A stretch of DNA of 64,000 nt, from positions 31,862 to 95,861 of the forward strand of contig JBGCDP010000066.1 of assembly GCA_045105475.1 (NCBI GenBank), written 5' to 3'. Below, in pieces: positions 7,902-16,829 of this stretch (the first letter of the stretch is position 1; each line of letters opens with the position of its first letter). A program made the translations under genes and the position numbers. The stretch comes from WTJY01 sp045105475. Its GTDB lineage: Bacteria > Chloroflexota > Anaerolineae > Promineifilales > Promineifilaceae. The notes beneath the pieces are model-generated. The model did no database searches. It saw nothing but the letters and a program-made list of their open reading frames with translations, and was not told the origin of the DNA.

Positions 7902-10343
7902 ATGACCGCTAGCCAGCTATCATCCGCAAAATTAAAGCGGGTCTGTGACCCCAGCCAATTTTCCTTCGAAACTACAGCTGATTTAACGCACACGCCTACC
8001 GCCATCATCGGCCAACCTCGGGCGACGGAAGCGTTGCGCTTTGGTCTTGAAATTCCAAGCCGGGGCTACAACATCTATGTTTTAGGGCAAACATCGATGG
8101 GTCATCGGGAAACTGTTGAAAAGTATCTGCGTTGCCATGCGAAAAATCGGCCGGTGCCAAATGACTGGGTGTATGTCAACAACTTTGAAACAACGCATAA
8201 ACCAAAGGTAGTCAGCTTTCCAGCCGGGGAAGGGATGGTTTTCTGCAAAGAAATTGAAGAGCTGTTAGCCATGCTCAAAAAAGAAGTCCCAGCAGCATTT
8301 GACACAGATAGCTATCGATCATCCTCTGACAAAATTCGCCAGCAGTTCCAAAACAGCCGCGATGACCTGATTGATGAATTGCGCAAACAGGTCAAAGCAG
8401 ATGGATTAACGGCCGTCCGTACCAGCTCAGGGCTTACACTGGTCCCGCTGCTTGAAGGGCGGGCAATGACCGCAGATGAGCTTGATCAAATTCCAGTAGA
8501 CGATCAAAGCGCATGGCAGAAAAAACGCCAAGCATGGGAAGATGAATTAGACGAAGTATTGCGCAAAATTCGTGATCTTGATACCAAAACGACAGATGAG
8601 ATGAGTGAGCTAGAGCGCACTGTCGCCAGTGAAGCATTAAGTCAACGGTATGATGAGTTAAAAGAAAAATATCAAGCACAAACAAACGTTGTCGAATATT
8701 TGGATGAGTCTCTAAAAAATGTGCTCGATAATCTGACCGATTTTTTCCCGCCTGAAGCAGATGAAACGCCGGTTGATTTGCGCAATTATGAAGTCAACTT
8801 ACTTGTTGACCACAGCGAGACTGTTGGAGCTCCCGTTATCACAGAGCTCAATCCGCGCTACCACAACTTGATGGGACGGATTGAGTATGAATCGCAGCAT
8901 ACAACCCACTTCAGCAACATTCGGCCGGGGGCATTGCACCAAGCAAATGGCGGCTATTTGGTCATCAATGTGAACCAACTGTTGGCTTCACGCAACGGTT
9001 GGGGTGCGTTAAGGCGAGCACTGACCACGGGTGAGGTTTTATTGCAGCCTAGTGACAGAGCCGAAGGGAATCAGGTATTAACCAAATCACTTGATCCTGC
9101 CCCGATTCCGCTGAACATCAAGGTGGTTTTAATTGGAGACTACAACACGTGGGTGCGTCTTTACCGACGAGAAGATAATTTTGATCAGCTGTTTAAGGTC
9201 AAAGCGGAATTTGCAAGCACGATGGCACGCACGCCTGAAAGCGAGCAAGCGTATGTTGATTTTGTTGCCAGTGTTTGCCGTGAAGAAAACAATCGGCCGT
9301 TTGACCCGACGGCCGTCGCTCGCGTAATCGACTATGGAGCATGGTGGGCCGATCATCAAGATAAGCTCTCAACGGATTTTGAAGCCCTGACCGATCTAAT
9401 CAATGAATCCTGTTTCTGGGCCGGTTCAACCGGACGTGAAACGGTAACAGCGGCCGATGTACAGCTTGCTATCGATAAGAAAACAAGTCGTTCCAACTTG
9501 GTTGAAGAAGAAGAATTCACACGCATCAAAGATGGCATCATTTATGTAGACACCCACGGTGCTCAAGTTGGGCAAATCAATGCGCTAAGCGTCTATACCG
9601 CTGGTGACTACGCCTTTGGCATACCCGGCCGCTTAACCGCAAGAACATGGCAGGGTGAGCCAGGTATTGCACATATTGAACGTGAAACGGACATGGCAGG
9701 GCCAGTCCACAACAAAGGGGTTTTGACCCTAATCGGATTTATGGGTGGGCAATATGCTCAGGACCAACGCCTTAACTTTGCAGCCAGCCTCACCTTTGAA
9801 CAGCAATACGGCGGGGTAGACGGGGATAGTGCGTCAGCGGCTGAATTGATCGTTTTGCTATCTAGTTTGGGGAATTTTCCAGTTAAACAAAATATCGCTA
9901 TCACAGGCTCTATCAACCAAAAGGGAGCGATTCAGCCGATTGGTGGCGTAAACGAAAAAGTTCTTGGCTTTTATGATGTTTGCGTCAAAGGCGGGTTAAC
10001 GGGGGATCAAGGGGTCATTATTCCGGCCGTTAATCAGCATGAACTCATGCTCGAACAGCGGGTGGTTGATGCGGTAGAAGCGGGCCAATTTTCAATTTGG
10101 ACAGTCGAAACAGTTTTCGATGCTATCGAATTGTTGACTGATGCTAAAGTTCTCCCGGCCGATGACGAGGGAACATATCCCGAAGGATCGCTACATGCGC
10201 TAGTGTTTGAAGGGCTCGATCGCTTAAATAGCACCGATCACGATGGTGACGAAGACGATGAAGAGAGCGAAGAAACCGATCAAGACACCAACACTGAATC
10301 TGGCGAAAATGCAGGCGAATCAAAAACTAAACCTGCAGCATAA
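7902..10343 (+). CDS. Lon-like ATP-dependent protease (LonB/YcbZ-type, COG1067)
   Basis: 813 residues. The N-terminal P-loop-like AAA_32 region begins with IIGQPRATEALRFGLEI and NIYVLGQTSMGHRE, where the Walker A is non-canonical (His where Lys is usual). A long charged helical insertion occupies about 110-270. The C-terminal Lon proteolytic domain has GDSASAAE (catalytic Ser near 643) and GGVNEKVLG (catalytic Lys near 686). A very acidic tail of about 35 residues ends the protein. The family degrades misfolded proteins and is usually soluble. ATP use should be treated as unproven because of the altered P-loop. It overlaps the convergent metZ by 17 bp. Confidence 0.9.
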   Translation: MTASQLSSAKLKRVCDPSQFSFETTADLTHTPTAIIGQPRATEALRFGLEIPSRGYNIYVLGQTSMGHRETVEKYLRCHAKNRPVPNDWVYVNNFETTHKPKVVSFPAGEGMVFCKEIEELLAMLKKEVPAAFDTDSYRSSSDKIRQQFQNSRDDLIDELRKQVKADGLTAVRTSSGLTLVPLLEGRAMTADELDQIPVDDQSAWQKKRQAWEDELDEVLRKIRDLDTKTTDEMSELERTVASEALSQRYDELKEKYQAQTNVVEYLDESLKNVLDNLTDFFPPEADETPVDLRNYEVNLLVDHSETVGAPVITELNPRYHNLMGRIEYESQHTTHFSNIRPGALHQANGGYLVINVNQLLASRNGWGALRRALTTGEVLLQPSDRAEGNQVLTKSLDPAPIPLNIKVVLIGDYNTWVRLYRREDNFDQLFKVKAEFASTMARTPESEQAYVDFVASVCREENNRPFDPTAVARVIDYGAWWADHQDKLSTDFEALTDLINESCFWAGSTGRETVTAADVQLAIDKKTSRSNLVEEEEFTRIKDGIIYVDTHGAQVGQINALSVYTAGDYAFGIPGRLTARTWQGEPGIAHIERETDMAGPVHNKGVLTLIGFMGGQYAQDQRLNFAASLTFEQQYGGVDGDSASAAELIVLLSSLGNFPVKQNIAITGSINQKGAIQPIGGVNEKVLGFYDVCVKGGLTGDQGVIIPAVNQHELMLEQRVVDAVEAGQFSIWTVETVFDAIELLTDAKVLPADDEGTYPEGSLHALVFEGLDRLNSTDHDGDEDDEESEETDQDTNTESGENAGESKTKPAA

Positions 10344-11514
10344 CCCCGCTTTTTTCTAAGGCCTGCTCAACATCCCGCACAATATCATCTGCATGCTCTA
10401 GTCCTACTGAAATTCTAACCATCCCATTTGTAATGCCAACGGCTAAGCGCCCCTCTTCGCCTACAGAGGCGTGAGTCGTGCTGGCAGGATGGGTTGCTAT
10501 CGTGCGAGTGTCGCCTAAATTGGCTGACAGTGACAACATTTCGAGTGAGTCGAGAAAAGCCCGACCTTGCTCTAAACCACCGGCTAATTCAAATGTCACC
10601 AGGCCACCCCCTCGCTTCATTTGTTTTTTGGCCAACTCATATTGTGGATGGCTTGGATGATGCGGGTATTTGATGAAATTGACGGCCGGGTGATCGGCCA
10701 GATATTGGGCCAAGCGTTCCGCATTGTCACAGTGGCGATCGAGCCGCACACACAATGTTTCGAGGCTTTTGCTAAACATCCACGCATTAAACGGTGACAT
10801 AGAAGGGCCAGAGTGACGGGCAAAAAAACGAATGTCGTTAATATATTCTTGATCTCCTACCAAAATACCGCCTATACCGCGCCCTTGCCCATCGATAAAT
10901 TTCGTCGTTGAATGCATCACGAGGTTGGCACCATATTCCAGCGGGTTCTGCAAAAGGGGTGTTGCGAAAACATTATCAACGAGCAAGATAATGCCCCGCT
11001 CTTGGCAGAAGTTGCCAAGCCATTCTAAATCGATCAAATCTAAGGCTGGGTTTGACGGGGTTTCAACCACGCACATTTTGGTGTTAGGCTGAACCAATGC
11101 GGCCCATTCTTCCGGCCGATGAATGTCCGCGTAACTGTGGCTAATGCCCCATTTGGGCAATATTTGGGTCAAAATCTGATGGGTAGAGCCAAAAACAGAG
11201 CGGCAGGCTAGCACATGGTCCCCATGCTCTAAAAGTCCAGCTAGAGCTGTAAACACGGCCGACATGCCAGATGCAACAGGGACCCCATCTTCCGCCCCTT
11301 CCAAATGACACATCTTTTGCACAAATTCATCAACACTTGGGTTGTCGTAGCGTGTATAGATAAAGCCTTCTTCCTCTTTCGCAAACATTGCTCGGGCTTG
11401 CTCAGCACTTTCAAAGCAAAAGCTTGAGGTCATATAGATTGAAGAGGCATGTTCACGATGTCCTGAACGTTCGGCTTGGGTACGTATAAGTTTCGTTTCA
11501 ATTTGATGTGTCAT
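10327..11514 (-). CDS. metZ: O-succinylhomoserine sulfhydrylase (Cys/Met metabolism PLP enzyme)
   Basis: 395 residues. Fold-type I PLP enzyme of the cystathionine gamma-synthase family. IYTRYDNPSVDEF, VPVASGMSA, ETPSNPALDLIDL and STTKFIDGQGRGIGG (PLP Lys near 205) are present. The GQGR after the lysine and overall length are typical of MetZ, which makes homocysteine directly from O-succinylhomoserine and sulfide. Related O-acetylhomoserine enzymes or gamma-lyases cannot be fully excluded. No riboswitch was recognised upstream. Its 3' end overlaps the Lon-like gene on the other strand. Confidence 0.87.
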   Translation of the reverse strand: MTHQIETKLIRTQAERSGHREHASSIYMTSSFCFESAEQARAMFAKEEEGFIYTRYDNPSVDEFVQKMCHLEGAEDGVPVASGMSAVFTALAGLLEHGDHVLACRSVFGSTHQILTQILPKWGISHSYADIHRPEEWAALVQPNTKMCVVETPSNPALDLIDLEWLGNFCQERGIILLVDNVFATPLLQNPLEYGANLVMHSTTKFIDGQGRGIGGILVGDQEYINDIRFFARHSGPSMSPFNAWMFSKSLETLCVRLDRHCDNAERLAQYLADHPAVNFIKYPHHPSHPQYELAKKQMKRGGGLVTFELAGGLEQGRAFLDSLEMLSLSANLGDTRTIATHPASTTHASVGEEGRLAVGITNGMVRISVGLEHADDIVRDVEQALEKSGVMLQV

Positions 11515-11726
11515 AATATTTTCCAGCTATCTAATCGGTTGAAAATTTTGAACTTATAAGAGTTTAGCGACCCTAATCATGGAGATGCCAAACGATTGTT
11601 TTAAGTCAGTGCGCATTCACCTTTGATCGTTCACCGTTTGTCGCTTTCGGCCGAATGTTTTTCATAAAGCAAACTCAACCTTAAAGGACATTAAGATATC
11701 TTGAACCAATTTGGTATTACAATTGA

Positions 11727-12314
11727 ATGCCTATGAATCTAAAAATATACGTCCCTGGTTGGCTCCAAGCTCTATTAATTTGGAGTGTAATTGCGTTTGT
11801 CATATCAATAATTATGTTCCCCACTCCCCCAGCCTATCCAGCGGGCACCTCTATTCATCACGATTCTGAAAAATTTAACTTTACTGTTCCCAATGGAATA
11901 TCCAATACAAATATTTATGATCTAGGCAAATATAATCGTGATAAAAATATCATCGTTAGAATGTCTGGGCCGAAGGGTGGTGGAGATGGATTTAGCATAA
12001 CGGTTAGAAAATTTGAAAAAGGTTCAAACCAAGATTTTTTTACTATTGTCAATAAACATCAAGGTGCTTATGAAACACCAAGGTGGATTTCACCGTACAA
12101 TCTTGGAACTACATATAAAAAGCAACCTCTTGGAAATTCCAACGGTGAAACTTATGGATGGAGAATTGACACTTTCAGGAGGGTTCAAGGAACCGTAGTT
12201 TATGTAAATAGAGAGTCTGATGTTCTAATCATTTCGTATGCTGCTGCTGAACAATTCTACAAGCCTAACTTAAAGGGTTTTGAAGCATTTCTACTCTCAA
12301 TTAATCTTGACTAA
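11727..12314 (+). CDS. Hypothetical membrane-anchored protein (AT-rich)
   Basis: 195 residues, not recognised. An N-terminal hydrophobic segment (about 14-32) precedes an extracytoplasmic-looking domain rich in Asn, Lys and aromatic residues. The gene is visibly more AT-rich than its neighbours. No CGGCCG occurs from about 11,655 to 13,737, unlike surrounding DNA, which hints at later acquisition. There is no Shine-Dalgarno. A TACAAT hexamer ends 3 bases before this ATG and 9 bases before a second in-frame ATG at 11733, so translation may start leaderless at the second. Confidence 0.65.
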   Translation: MPMNLKIYVPGWLQALLIWSVIAFVISIIMFPTPPAYPAGTSIHHDSEKFNFTVPNGISNTNIYDLGKYNRDKNIIVRMSGPKGGGDGFSITVRKFEKGSNQDFFTIVNKHQGAYETPRWISPYNLGTTYKKQPLGNSNGETYGWRIDTFRRVQGTVVYVNRESDVLIISYAAAEQFYKPNLKGFEAFLLSINLD

Positions 12315-12355
12315 GCTTGAAAATGTCTACTTAGCTACAACCAAAAAGCATGGTT

Positions 12356-12385
12356 TTAGACAGAGATAGCCGATTCATGTAGAAT
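12356..12385 (+). promoter_or_regulatory. Candidate promoter of ettA
   Basis: TTAGAC, 18-bp spacer, TAGAAT. A start near 12392 would give a leader of about 78 nt that carries the palindrome just before the start codon. Confidence 0.35.
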
Positions 12386-12446
12386 CCCCGCTCGAATTTG
12401 ACAGTTTAGACCCTACAAATCTGAAACAATTTCAAACAGCAAATCC

Positions 12447-12461
12447 GGCAGAAATTCTGCC
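12447..12461 (+). promoter_or_regulatory. Palindrome immediately upstream of ettA start
   Basis: GGCAGAAATTCTGCC is a perfect dyad 8 bases before the ATG, exactly where a Shine-Dalgarno would be expected, and none is present. It could be an RNA hairpin affecting initiation or a protein-binding site. Confidence 0.4.
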
Positions 12462-12469
12462 TAAAAACT

Positions 12470-14152
12470 ATGAGTGACGACAAAAAAGTAATTTATTCGA
12501 TGTCGGGCGTCGGTAAGATATACCCGCCTAGCAAAACAGTTCTAAAAGATATTTATATTTCCTACTTTTACGGAGCCAAAATCGGCGTTCTAGGAAGTAA
12601 CGGCAGCGGTAAAAGTACCCTGCTTAAAATCATGGCGGGGGTAGATCCCGATTACATCGGCGAAATCGCTATTTCTCCTGGCTACACCATCGGTTACTTA
12701 CCACAGGAACCACTAATGGATGAAGATCGCACCGTCATGGATGTGGTCAAAGAAGGGGTTCAAGAAACGGTCGACCTACTCGCTGAGTTTGACGAAATCA
12801 ATGCGAAATTTGCGGAGCCAATGGAAGACGATGAAATGATGGCCCTCATCGAACGCCAAGGCAAAGTTCAAGATGAACTGGATCGTGTTGATGCATGGGA
12901 CCTTGATTCACGGCTTGAATTGGCGATGGATGCATTACGCACCCCACCGGGTGACACACCGGTCAGCGTCATTTCTGGTGGTGAGCGCCGACGGGTGGCT
13001 TTGGTCAGATTGCTACTCAAAAAACCAGACATTCTGCTACTTGACGAGCCGACCAATCATTTAGACGCTGAATCTGTCTCATGGTTGGAAAAACATCTCA
13101 AGGAATATCCTGGAACCGTTATTGCGATTACTCATGACCGCTACTTCTTAGACAATGTAGCCGGCTGGATTTTGGAGCTTGATCGGGGCAAGGGAATCCC
13201 ATGGAAAGGGAACTACTCGTCTTGGTTAGAGCAAAAACAACAGCGTTTGGCCAAAGAAGAGAAGCAGGCATCGCTACGTCAAAAAACATTGCAGCAAGAG
13301 CTGGAGTGGATCCGGATGGCACCTAAAGCACGCCAATCTAAAAGCAAAGCTCGTGTTAATGCTTATAACAACCTGCTTAATGCTGACACACAAGACAATC
13401 TGAGTAAATTAGAAATCTTTATTCCACCTGGCCCCCGCTTGGGTGATGTTGTGGTCAAAGGTGAGCACATCAAAAAGAGCATGGGAGATAAGCTGCTGGT
13501 CAGCGACCTGAACTTTGAAGTGCAGCCGGGTATGATTTTGGGCATCGTCGGGCCGAATGGTGCGGGTAAAACAACGTTGTTCAGGCAAATCGTTGGCGAA
13601 GAAACACCAGATGAAGGGACGCTGGAAGTGGGTCAAACTGTTGTCGTCGGCTATGCAGATCAGGATCGTGGCATGGATAATCCTGAGAATACGGTTTATC
13701 AAGAAATTTCAGGCGGCCAAGATGATTTGATGATGGGCGGCCGGAAAGTGAACTCACGGGCGTATGTTTCTCGCTTTAACTTTGGTGGTGGCGATCAGCA
13801 AAAGCTGGTCAAAGAGCTCTCTGGTGGCGAGCGTAACCGGATGCATTTAGCGAAAATGCTCAAGAGTGGCGCCAATCTGATGCTGCTGGACGAACCGACA
13901 AATGACTTGGATGTGGCAACGTTGCGAGCACTGGAAGAAGGTATCGAAAACTTTGCCGGTGCTGCGATTATTATTTCCCATGATCGCTGGTTTTTAGATC
14001 GGGTATGTACGCATATCTTGGCGTTTGAAGGGGATAGCGAAACCTATTTCTTCCACGGCACATACAGCGAGTATGAAGAAGACAGACGTGAACGTTTAGG
14101 CGATGCAGCAGATCGGCCGAAACGAATTACTTATCGCAAACTAACCCGGTAA
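12470..14152 (+). CDS. ettA: Energy-dependent translational throttle protein EttA (ABC-F)
   Basis: 560 residues, close to the usual 555. Two ABC ATPase domains without membrane segments: Walker A GSNGSGKST (about 43) and GPNGAGKTT (about 361), signatures ISGGERRR and LSGGERNR, Walker B LLLDEPTNHLD and LMLLDEPTNDLD. The inter-domain linker (PtIM) contains the Lys/Arg-rich APKARQSKSKARVNAY. The family binds the ribosomal E site and gates the first elongation step according to energy charge. Length, linker and the C-terminal RKLTR agree with EttA rather than Uup or antibiotic-resistance ABC-F proteins. Confidence 0.93.
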   Translation: MSDDKKVIYSMSGVGKIYPPSKTVLKDIYISYFYGAKIGVLGSNGSGKSTLLKIMAGVDPDYIGEIAISPGYTIGYLPQEPLMDEDRTVMDVVKEGVQETVDLLAEFDEINAKFAEPMEDDEMMALIERQGKVQDELDRVDAWDLDSRLELAMDALRTPPGDTPVSVISGGERRRVALVRLLLKKPDILLLDEPTNHLDAESVSWLEKHLKEYPGTVIAITHDRYFLDNVAGWILELDRGKGIPWKGNYSSWLEQKQQRLAKEEKQASLRQKTLQQELEWIRMAPKARQSKSKARVNAYNNLLNADTQDNLSKLEIFIPPGPRLGDVVVKGEHIKKSMGDKLLVSDLNFEVQPGMILGIVGPNGAGKTTLFRQIVGEETPDEGTLEVGQTVVVGYADQDRGMDNPENTVYQEISGGQDDLMMGGRKVNSRAYVSRFNFGGGDQQKLVKELSGGERNRMHLAKMLKSGANLMLLDEPTNDLDVATLRALEEGIENFAGAAIIISHDRWFLDRVCTHILAFEGDSETYFFHGTYSEYEEDRRERLGDAADRPKRITYRKLTR

Positions 14153-14197
14153 TGGCTGTCGATAATTTTTAATACTGAATTGAATCGTCCGCTGTGC

Positions 14198-14243
14198 AAG
14201 AACGGAGAAAACAACTTCGTTTCTTGTTTGCATATCCGTTCTT
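14198..14243. repeat. Inverted repeat in the ettA-marC spacer
   Basis: AAGAACGG and CCGTTCTT, 8-bp perfect arms around a 30-nt interior that itself has partial complementarity (GCAAGAA / TTCTTG). It lies directly before the terminator at 14251 and may be part of the ettA 3' UTR or of a small RNA. Confidence 0.4.
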
Positions 14244-14250
14244 AATCTCA

Positions 14251-14284
14251 AAGGGCTGTGATTGTGAAATTACAGCCCTTTTTT
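14251..14284 (+). terminator. Intrinsic terminator after ettA
   Basis: AAGGGCTGT / ACAGCCCTT stem of 9 bp, 12-nt loop, then a T-run. It ends only 5 bases before the start codon of the next gene. Confidence 0.85.
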
Positions 14285-14289
14285 AATTT

Positions 14290-14916
14290 ATGTCTGAAAC
14301 CGCCGTTGTGGCCTTCACCACTTTTTTTGCCGTTATTGGCCCGATTGATGTAGCAGTCGTCTTTGCAGCCCTTACTACAAAAAACAGTAACAAAGAAAAA
14401 CGCCGAATCGCTTTGCGTGGTGTCTTAATCGGGACCGTTGTTTTGCTGTTGTTCGCATTTGCAGGCAATCCTTTGCTGCAATACATGGGCATTTCGTTAC
14501 CCGCATTGCGCACGGCCGGAGGCATTTTGCTTCTACTTGTCGCGATCGATATGGTTTTTGCTCGCTCATCAGGCAGTACGTCTACAACAGACGAAGAGGA
14601 GGCTGAAGCCAAGGAGAGCGATGATATTTCCGTTTTTCCACTGGCAACCCCGCTCATAGCTGGGCCAGGTGCGATTGGTGCCGTCATCTTGCTCATGTCA
14701 GACACGGCCGGAAAGCCGCTTGAAATTGGGATCACCATCGGTATGCTGCTAGTCTTAATGCTATTAACTTACCTGCTACTTCTAATCGCAACCCAAGTCG
14801 AGCGCATTTTAGGGTTAACGGGTCTGCAGGTCATTTCACGCGTGTTTGGCATTTTGCTGGCTGCCCTTTCTGTGCAATTTATATTTGATGGCATCCAAAA
14901 TAGCGGATTGTTTTAG
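14290..14916 (+). CDS. MarC-family integral membrane protein
   Basis: 208 residues with six predicted membrane segments in the usual MarC (UPF0056) arrangement. The N-terminal FFAVIGPIDVAVVFAALT matches the family's first helix, and the central PLATPLIAGPGAIGAVIL matches its conserved re-entrant-like region. An acidic cytosolic loop of about 20 residues (TTDEEEAEAKESDD) precedes the latter. Function in the family is not established. Transport has been suggested, and the historic multiple-antibiotic-resistance link was not confirmed. The start codon directly follows a terminator T-run and there is no Shine-Dalgarno, so its own promoter and leader are unclear. Confidence 0.88.
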   Translation: MSETAVVAFTTFFAVIGPIDVAVVFAALTTKNSNKEKRRIALRGVLIGTVVLLLFAFAGNPLLQYMGISLPALRTAGGILLLLVAIDMVFARSSGSTSTTDEEEAEAKESDDISVFPLATPLIAGPGAIGAVILLMSDTAGKPLEIGITIGMLLVLMLLTYLLLLIATQVERILGLTGLQVISRVFGILLAALSVQFIFDGIQNSGLF

Positions 14917-14982
14917 CTTGAGCTGCCCAAGCAAAACCACGCTTCGTAGCCATATTTCCCGATTACATTTGCATTAATCTTT

Positions 14983-15011
14983 TTTGCACCTGCCTCTAAT
15001 CACCTGACAAT
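14983..15011 (+). promoter_or_regulatory. Promoter consistent with a leaderless transcript
   Basis: TTTGCA, 17-bp spacer, GACAAT, then 7 bases to the ATG at 15019. The expected start site falls on the start codon, and no ribosome binding site is present. Confidence 0.45.
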
Positions 15012-15018
15012 CTGATTT

Positions 15019-15837
15019 ATGCAAACAATCCCCTTTCATGATTTTGGCGGAACAGGTGAAACCATCCATTTCGCTCACCCTAATGGATTTCCGGCCGCCT
15101 GCTTTCACCGCTTTGCAGGCAAGTTGACCGATCAGTATCACGTGATTGGAATGAATGCCCGGCCGCTTTGGCCGGGCTCAACCCCATCTGAGCTGACCAA
15201 TTGGGACGTTCTCGCTGATGATCTCATTCGATTTTTAGATGAAAAAGGATTAAGCGGGATTATCGGTGCAGGCATATCACTGGGAGCAATCACAACAATG
15301 TTTGCCGCTTTGAAACGGCCAGACTTATTTAGCAAGTTGGTTTTAATCGAGCCTGTATTTTTGCCAAGGCGAGTGATTTGGGGAAGCCGATTGGCACCTA
15401 AGTTCATTCTGGAAAAACGATCTCCAGCCGGTATTGCCCGCAAACGGCAGGATCAATTTGCATCACGCCAAGCGGTTTTTGATCGCTGGCGGCCGAAACG
15501 CGCCTTTAAACGCTATCCCGATGAAACATTATGGGACTATGTCAATCATGGGCTGGTTGACCAAGCAGATGGCTCAGTGAAGCTCGCTTTCCCAAAAGAG
15601 TGGGAGGCGGAGATTTTTAGCAGACCCCCGGCCGTGTGGCGCAAAATCGGTCAAATCACTCAACCTACCTTAGGCATATGGGGCACACGCTCAAATGTGA
15701 TCAGCGAAGAAAAATGGCACCGCTGGCAGCAGCTTCAGCCAGAGGCAACGTTTATTAAAATGGACGGCATCGGACACATGGTTCCGCTTGAAGACTATGA
15801 AGGGCTTGCAGATCACGTTTTAGAGTGGCTAAGCTAG
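15019..15837 (+). CDS. Alpha/beta-hydrolase
   Basis: 272 residues. HFAHPNGFPAACFH near the N-terminus forms the oxyanion-hole region. GAGISLGA holds the nucleophile Ser near 86, and GIGHMVPLEDYEGLADHV the catalytic His near 253. The cap region contains a basic segment (RSPAGIARKRQDQF). The HPNGFP pattern recalls hydrolases often labelled as epoxide hydrolases or haloalkane-dehalogenase relatives, but the substrate is not inferable. No signal peptide. It appears to be transcribed alone from a leaderless-type promoter. Confidence 0.85.
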   Translation: MQTIPFHDFGGTGETIHFAHPNGFPAACFHRFAGKLTDQYHVIGMNARPLWPGSTPSELTNWDVLADDLIRFLDEKGLSGIIGAGISLGAITTMFAALKRPDLFSKLVLIEPVFLPRRVIWGSRLAPKFILEKRSPAGIARKRQDQFASRQAVFDRWRPKRAFKRYPDETLWDYVNHGLVDQADGSVKLAFPKEWEAEIFSRPPAVWRKIGQITQPTLGIWGTRSNVISEEKWHRWQQLQPEATFIKMDGIGHMVPLEDYEGLADHVLEWLS

Positions 15838-15841
15838 AGGA

Positions 15842-16120
15842 TTAACGCAGCTGCTTCTCTGACCAACGATGATTGCACTGCCGACAGCGAAACCAGTTTG
15901 TTTCTGTACCCTCGTCCTGCTTATCAGGTTCGTTCAATGTAGAAGCGACAGGCTCCGCCATTTGCCACACGCTACATTTCTCACAACAAACCAGCATCTC
16001 ACGTTTGTCAGCCCGCTGCTGGTCGAGCGGTGGCCCCTCAATGTGGGGCAAAAAGACGAAGTAGAGAATGGCCGCAGCGGTCAGTGCCGCCCCTGCAATA
16101 AAAATGCCTAGATTCACCAC
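15842..16120 (-). CDS. Small membrane protein with zinc-ribbon-like domain
   Basis: 92 residues. An N-terminal membrane helix (about 4-24) is followed by a cytosolic domain with CCEKCSVWQ and FRCRQCNHRW: two Cys-x2-Cys knuckles that probably bind zinc. Start is GTG; a second GTG follows directly. The start abuts the stop of the thioesterase gene, so the pair is translationally adjacent and one operon. Not recognised as a named family. Confidence 0.6.
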   Translation of the reverse strand: MVNLGIFIAGAALTAAAILYFVFLPHIEGPPLDQQRADKREMLVCCEKCSVWQMAEPVASTLNEPDKQDEGTETNWFRCRQCNHRWSEKQLR

Positions 16121-16549
16121 CTAGCTTCCTACCCCCAACAGTTTTTGCCGTAACTCGTCTGGAATCGAAACTGATTTTCGCTCGTGCTGATTGGCATATA
16201 CCCAAATAATCTCGCCGAACGAACACGGTTCAGACTCTCCTTCACGAAAAATCGCCAGCTCCCAAGTCAGGCTACTCCGCCCGATCCGGCCGATTTTGAC
16301 AGCGACATCGAGCAAATCATCGGCCCGAGCAGGCTGTTTTAGCTCAAGCACTGACTTCACGACATTAAAGTCGTTTTCGTCACGCTCTTCAACATCGGCC
16401 GCATACGTTATTCCGGCCGCTCGCATGTATTCAGTCAGCGCCACATCAAAGTAAGCGAGATAATGTGCATTAAACACAATGCCTTGATAATCGACTTCAC
16501 CAAAACGGACACGAAGTTGATGGGTAAAAGAAAATTCTGATTTATTCAT
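16121..16549 (-). CDS. Acyl-CoA thioesterase, YbgC/4HBT hot-dog family
   Basis: 142 residues. VRFGEVDYQGIVFNAHYLAYFDVALTEYM, split here as RFGEVDYQGIVFN with the catalytic Asp and HYLAYFD, is the hallmark of the 4-hydroxybenzoyl-CoA thioesterase/YbgC branch. These cytosolic enzymes hydrolyse short-chain or aromatic acyl-CoAs. Length is typical. First gene of a two-gene unit with the zinc-ribbon membrane protein. Confidence 0.88.
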   Translation of the reverse strand: MNKSEFSFTHQLRVRFGEVDYQGIVFNAHYLAYFDVALTEYMRAAGITYAADVEERDENDFNVVKSVLELKQPARADDLLDVAVKIGRIGRSSLTWELAIFREGESEPCSFGEIIWVYANQHERKSVSIPDELRQKLLGVGS

Positions 16550-16829
16550 AAGTGCTGTTGAACGTGAGATCGATCAACCTATTAATTTTCATCCCGTAGT
16601 CTTGAAAGTGCAAAAACGTTGGCTTGTCGTCAATCTTCCGTTCATCAAACGTCGGCATCGTTCGATTATCCTAAAGCCAATCATAAAAGCAGGAACCATT
16701 ACCCATATCAACCAGGGAATATTTCCTAAAAATCGCTGGATATTCTACAAACCAGCGGTTACTCTTCATTTAGTAGTTCCAGTAGGTAGTCAGTACCTCA
16801 ATAACCTTGCCGCAGAAAAATAGATAATC
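16550..16829. other. Spacer without a supported gene
   Basis: Divergent spacer between the thioesterase and the penicillin-binding protein. A 73-codon open frame within it has no ribosome binding site and no family-like features. AGATAAT just before the ATG at 16830 may be a -10 element. Nothing else was recognised. Confidence 0.4.

Noticed and set aside
11515..11726. SAM or other sulfur riboswitch upstream of metZ
   Set aside because: No conserved core sequence or terminator-antiterminator pair recognised in the spacer.
13409..13702. Antisense open frame within ettA
   Set aside because: Runs opposite to the second ABC domain linker and Walker A region; no independent support.
16602..16823. 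73-codon forward open frame upstream of the penicillin-binding protein
   Set aside because: No ribosome site, no family-like pattern, overlapped by another open frame on the opposite strand; treated as spacer.
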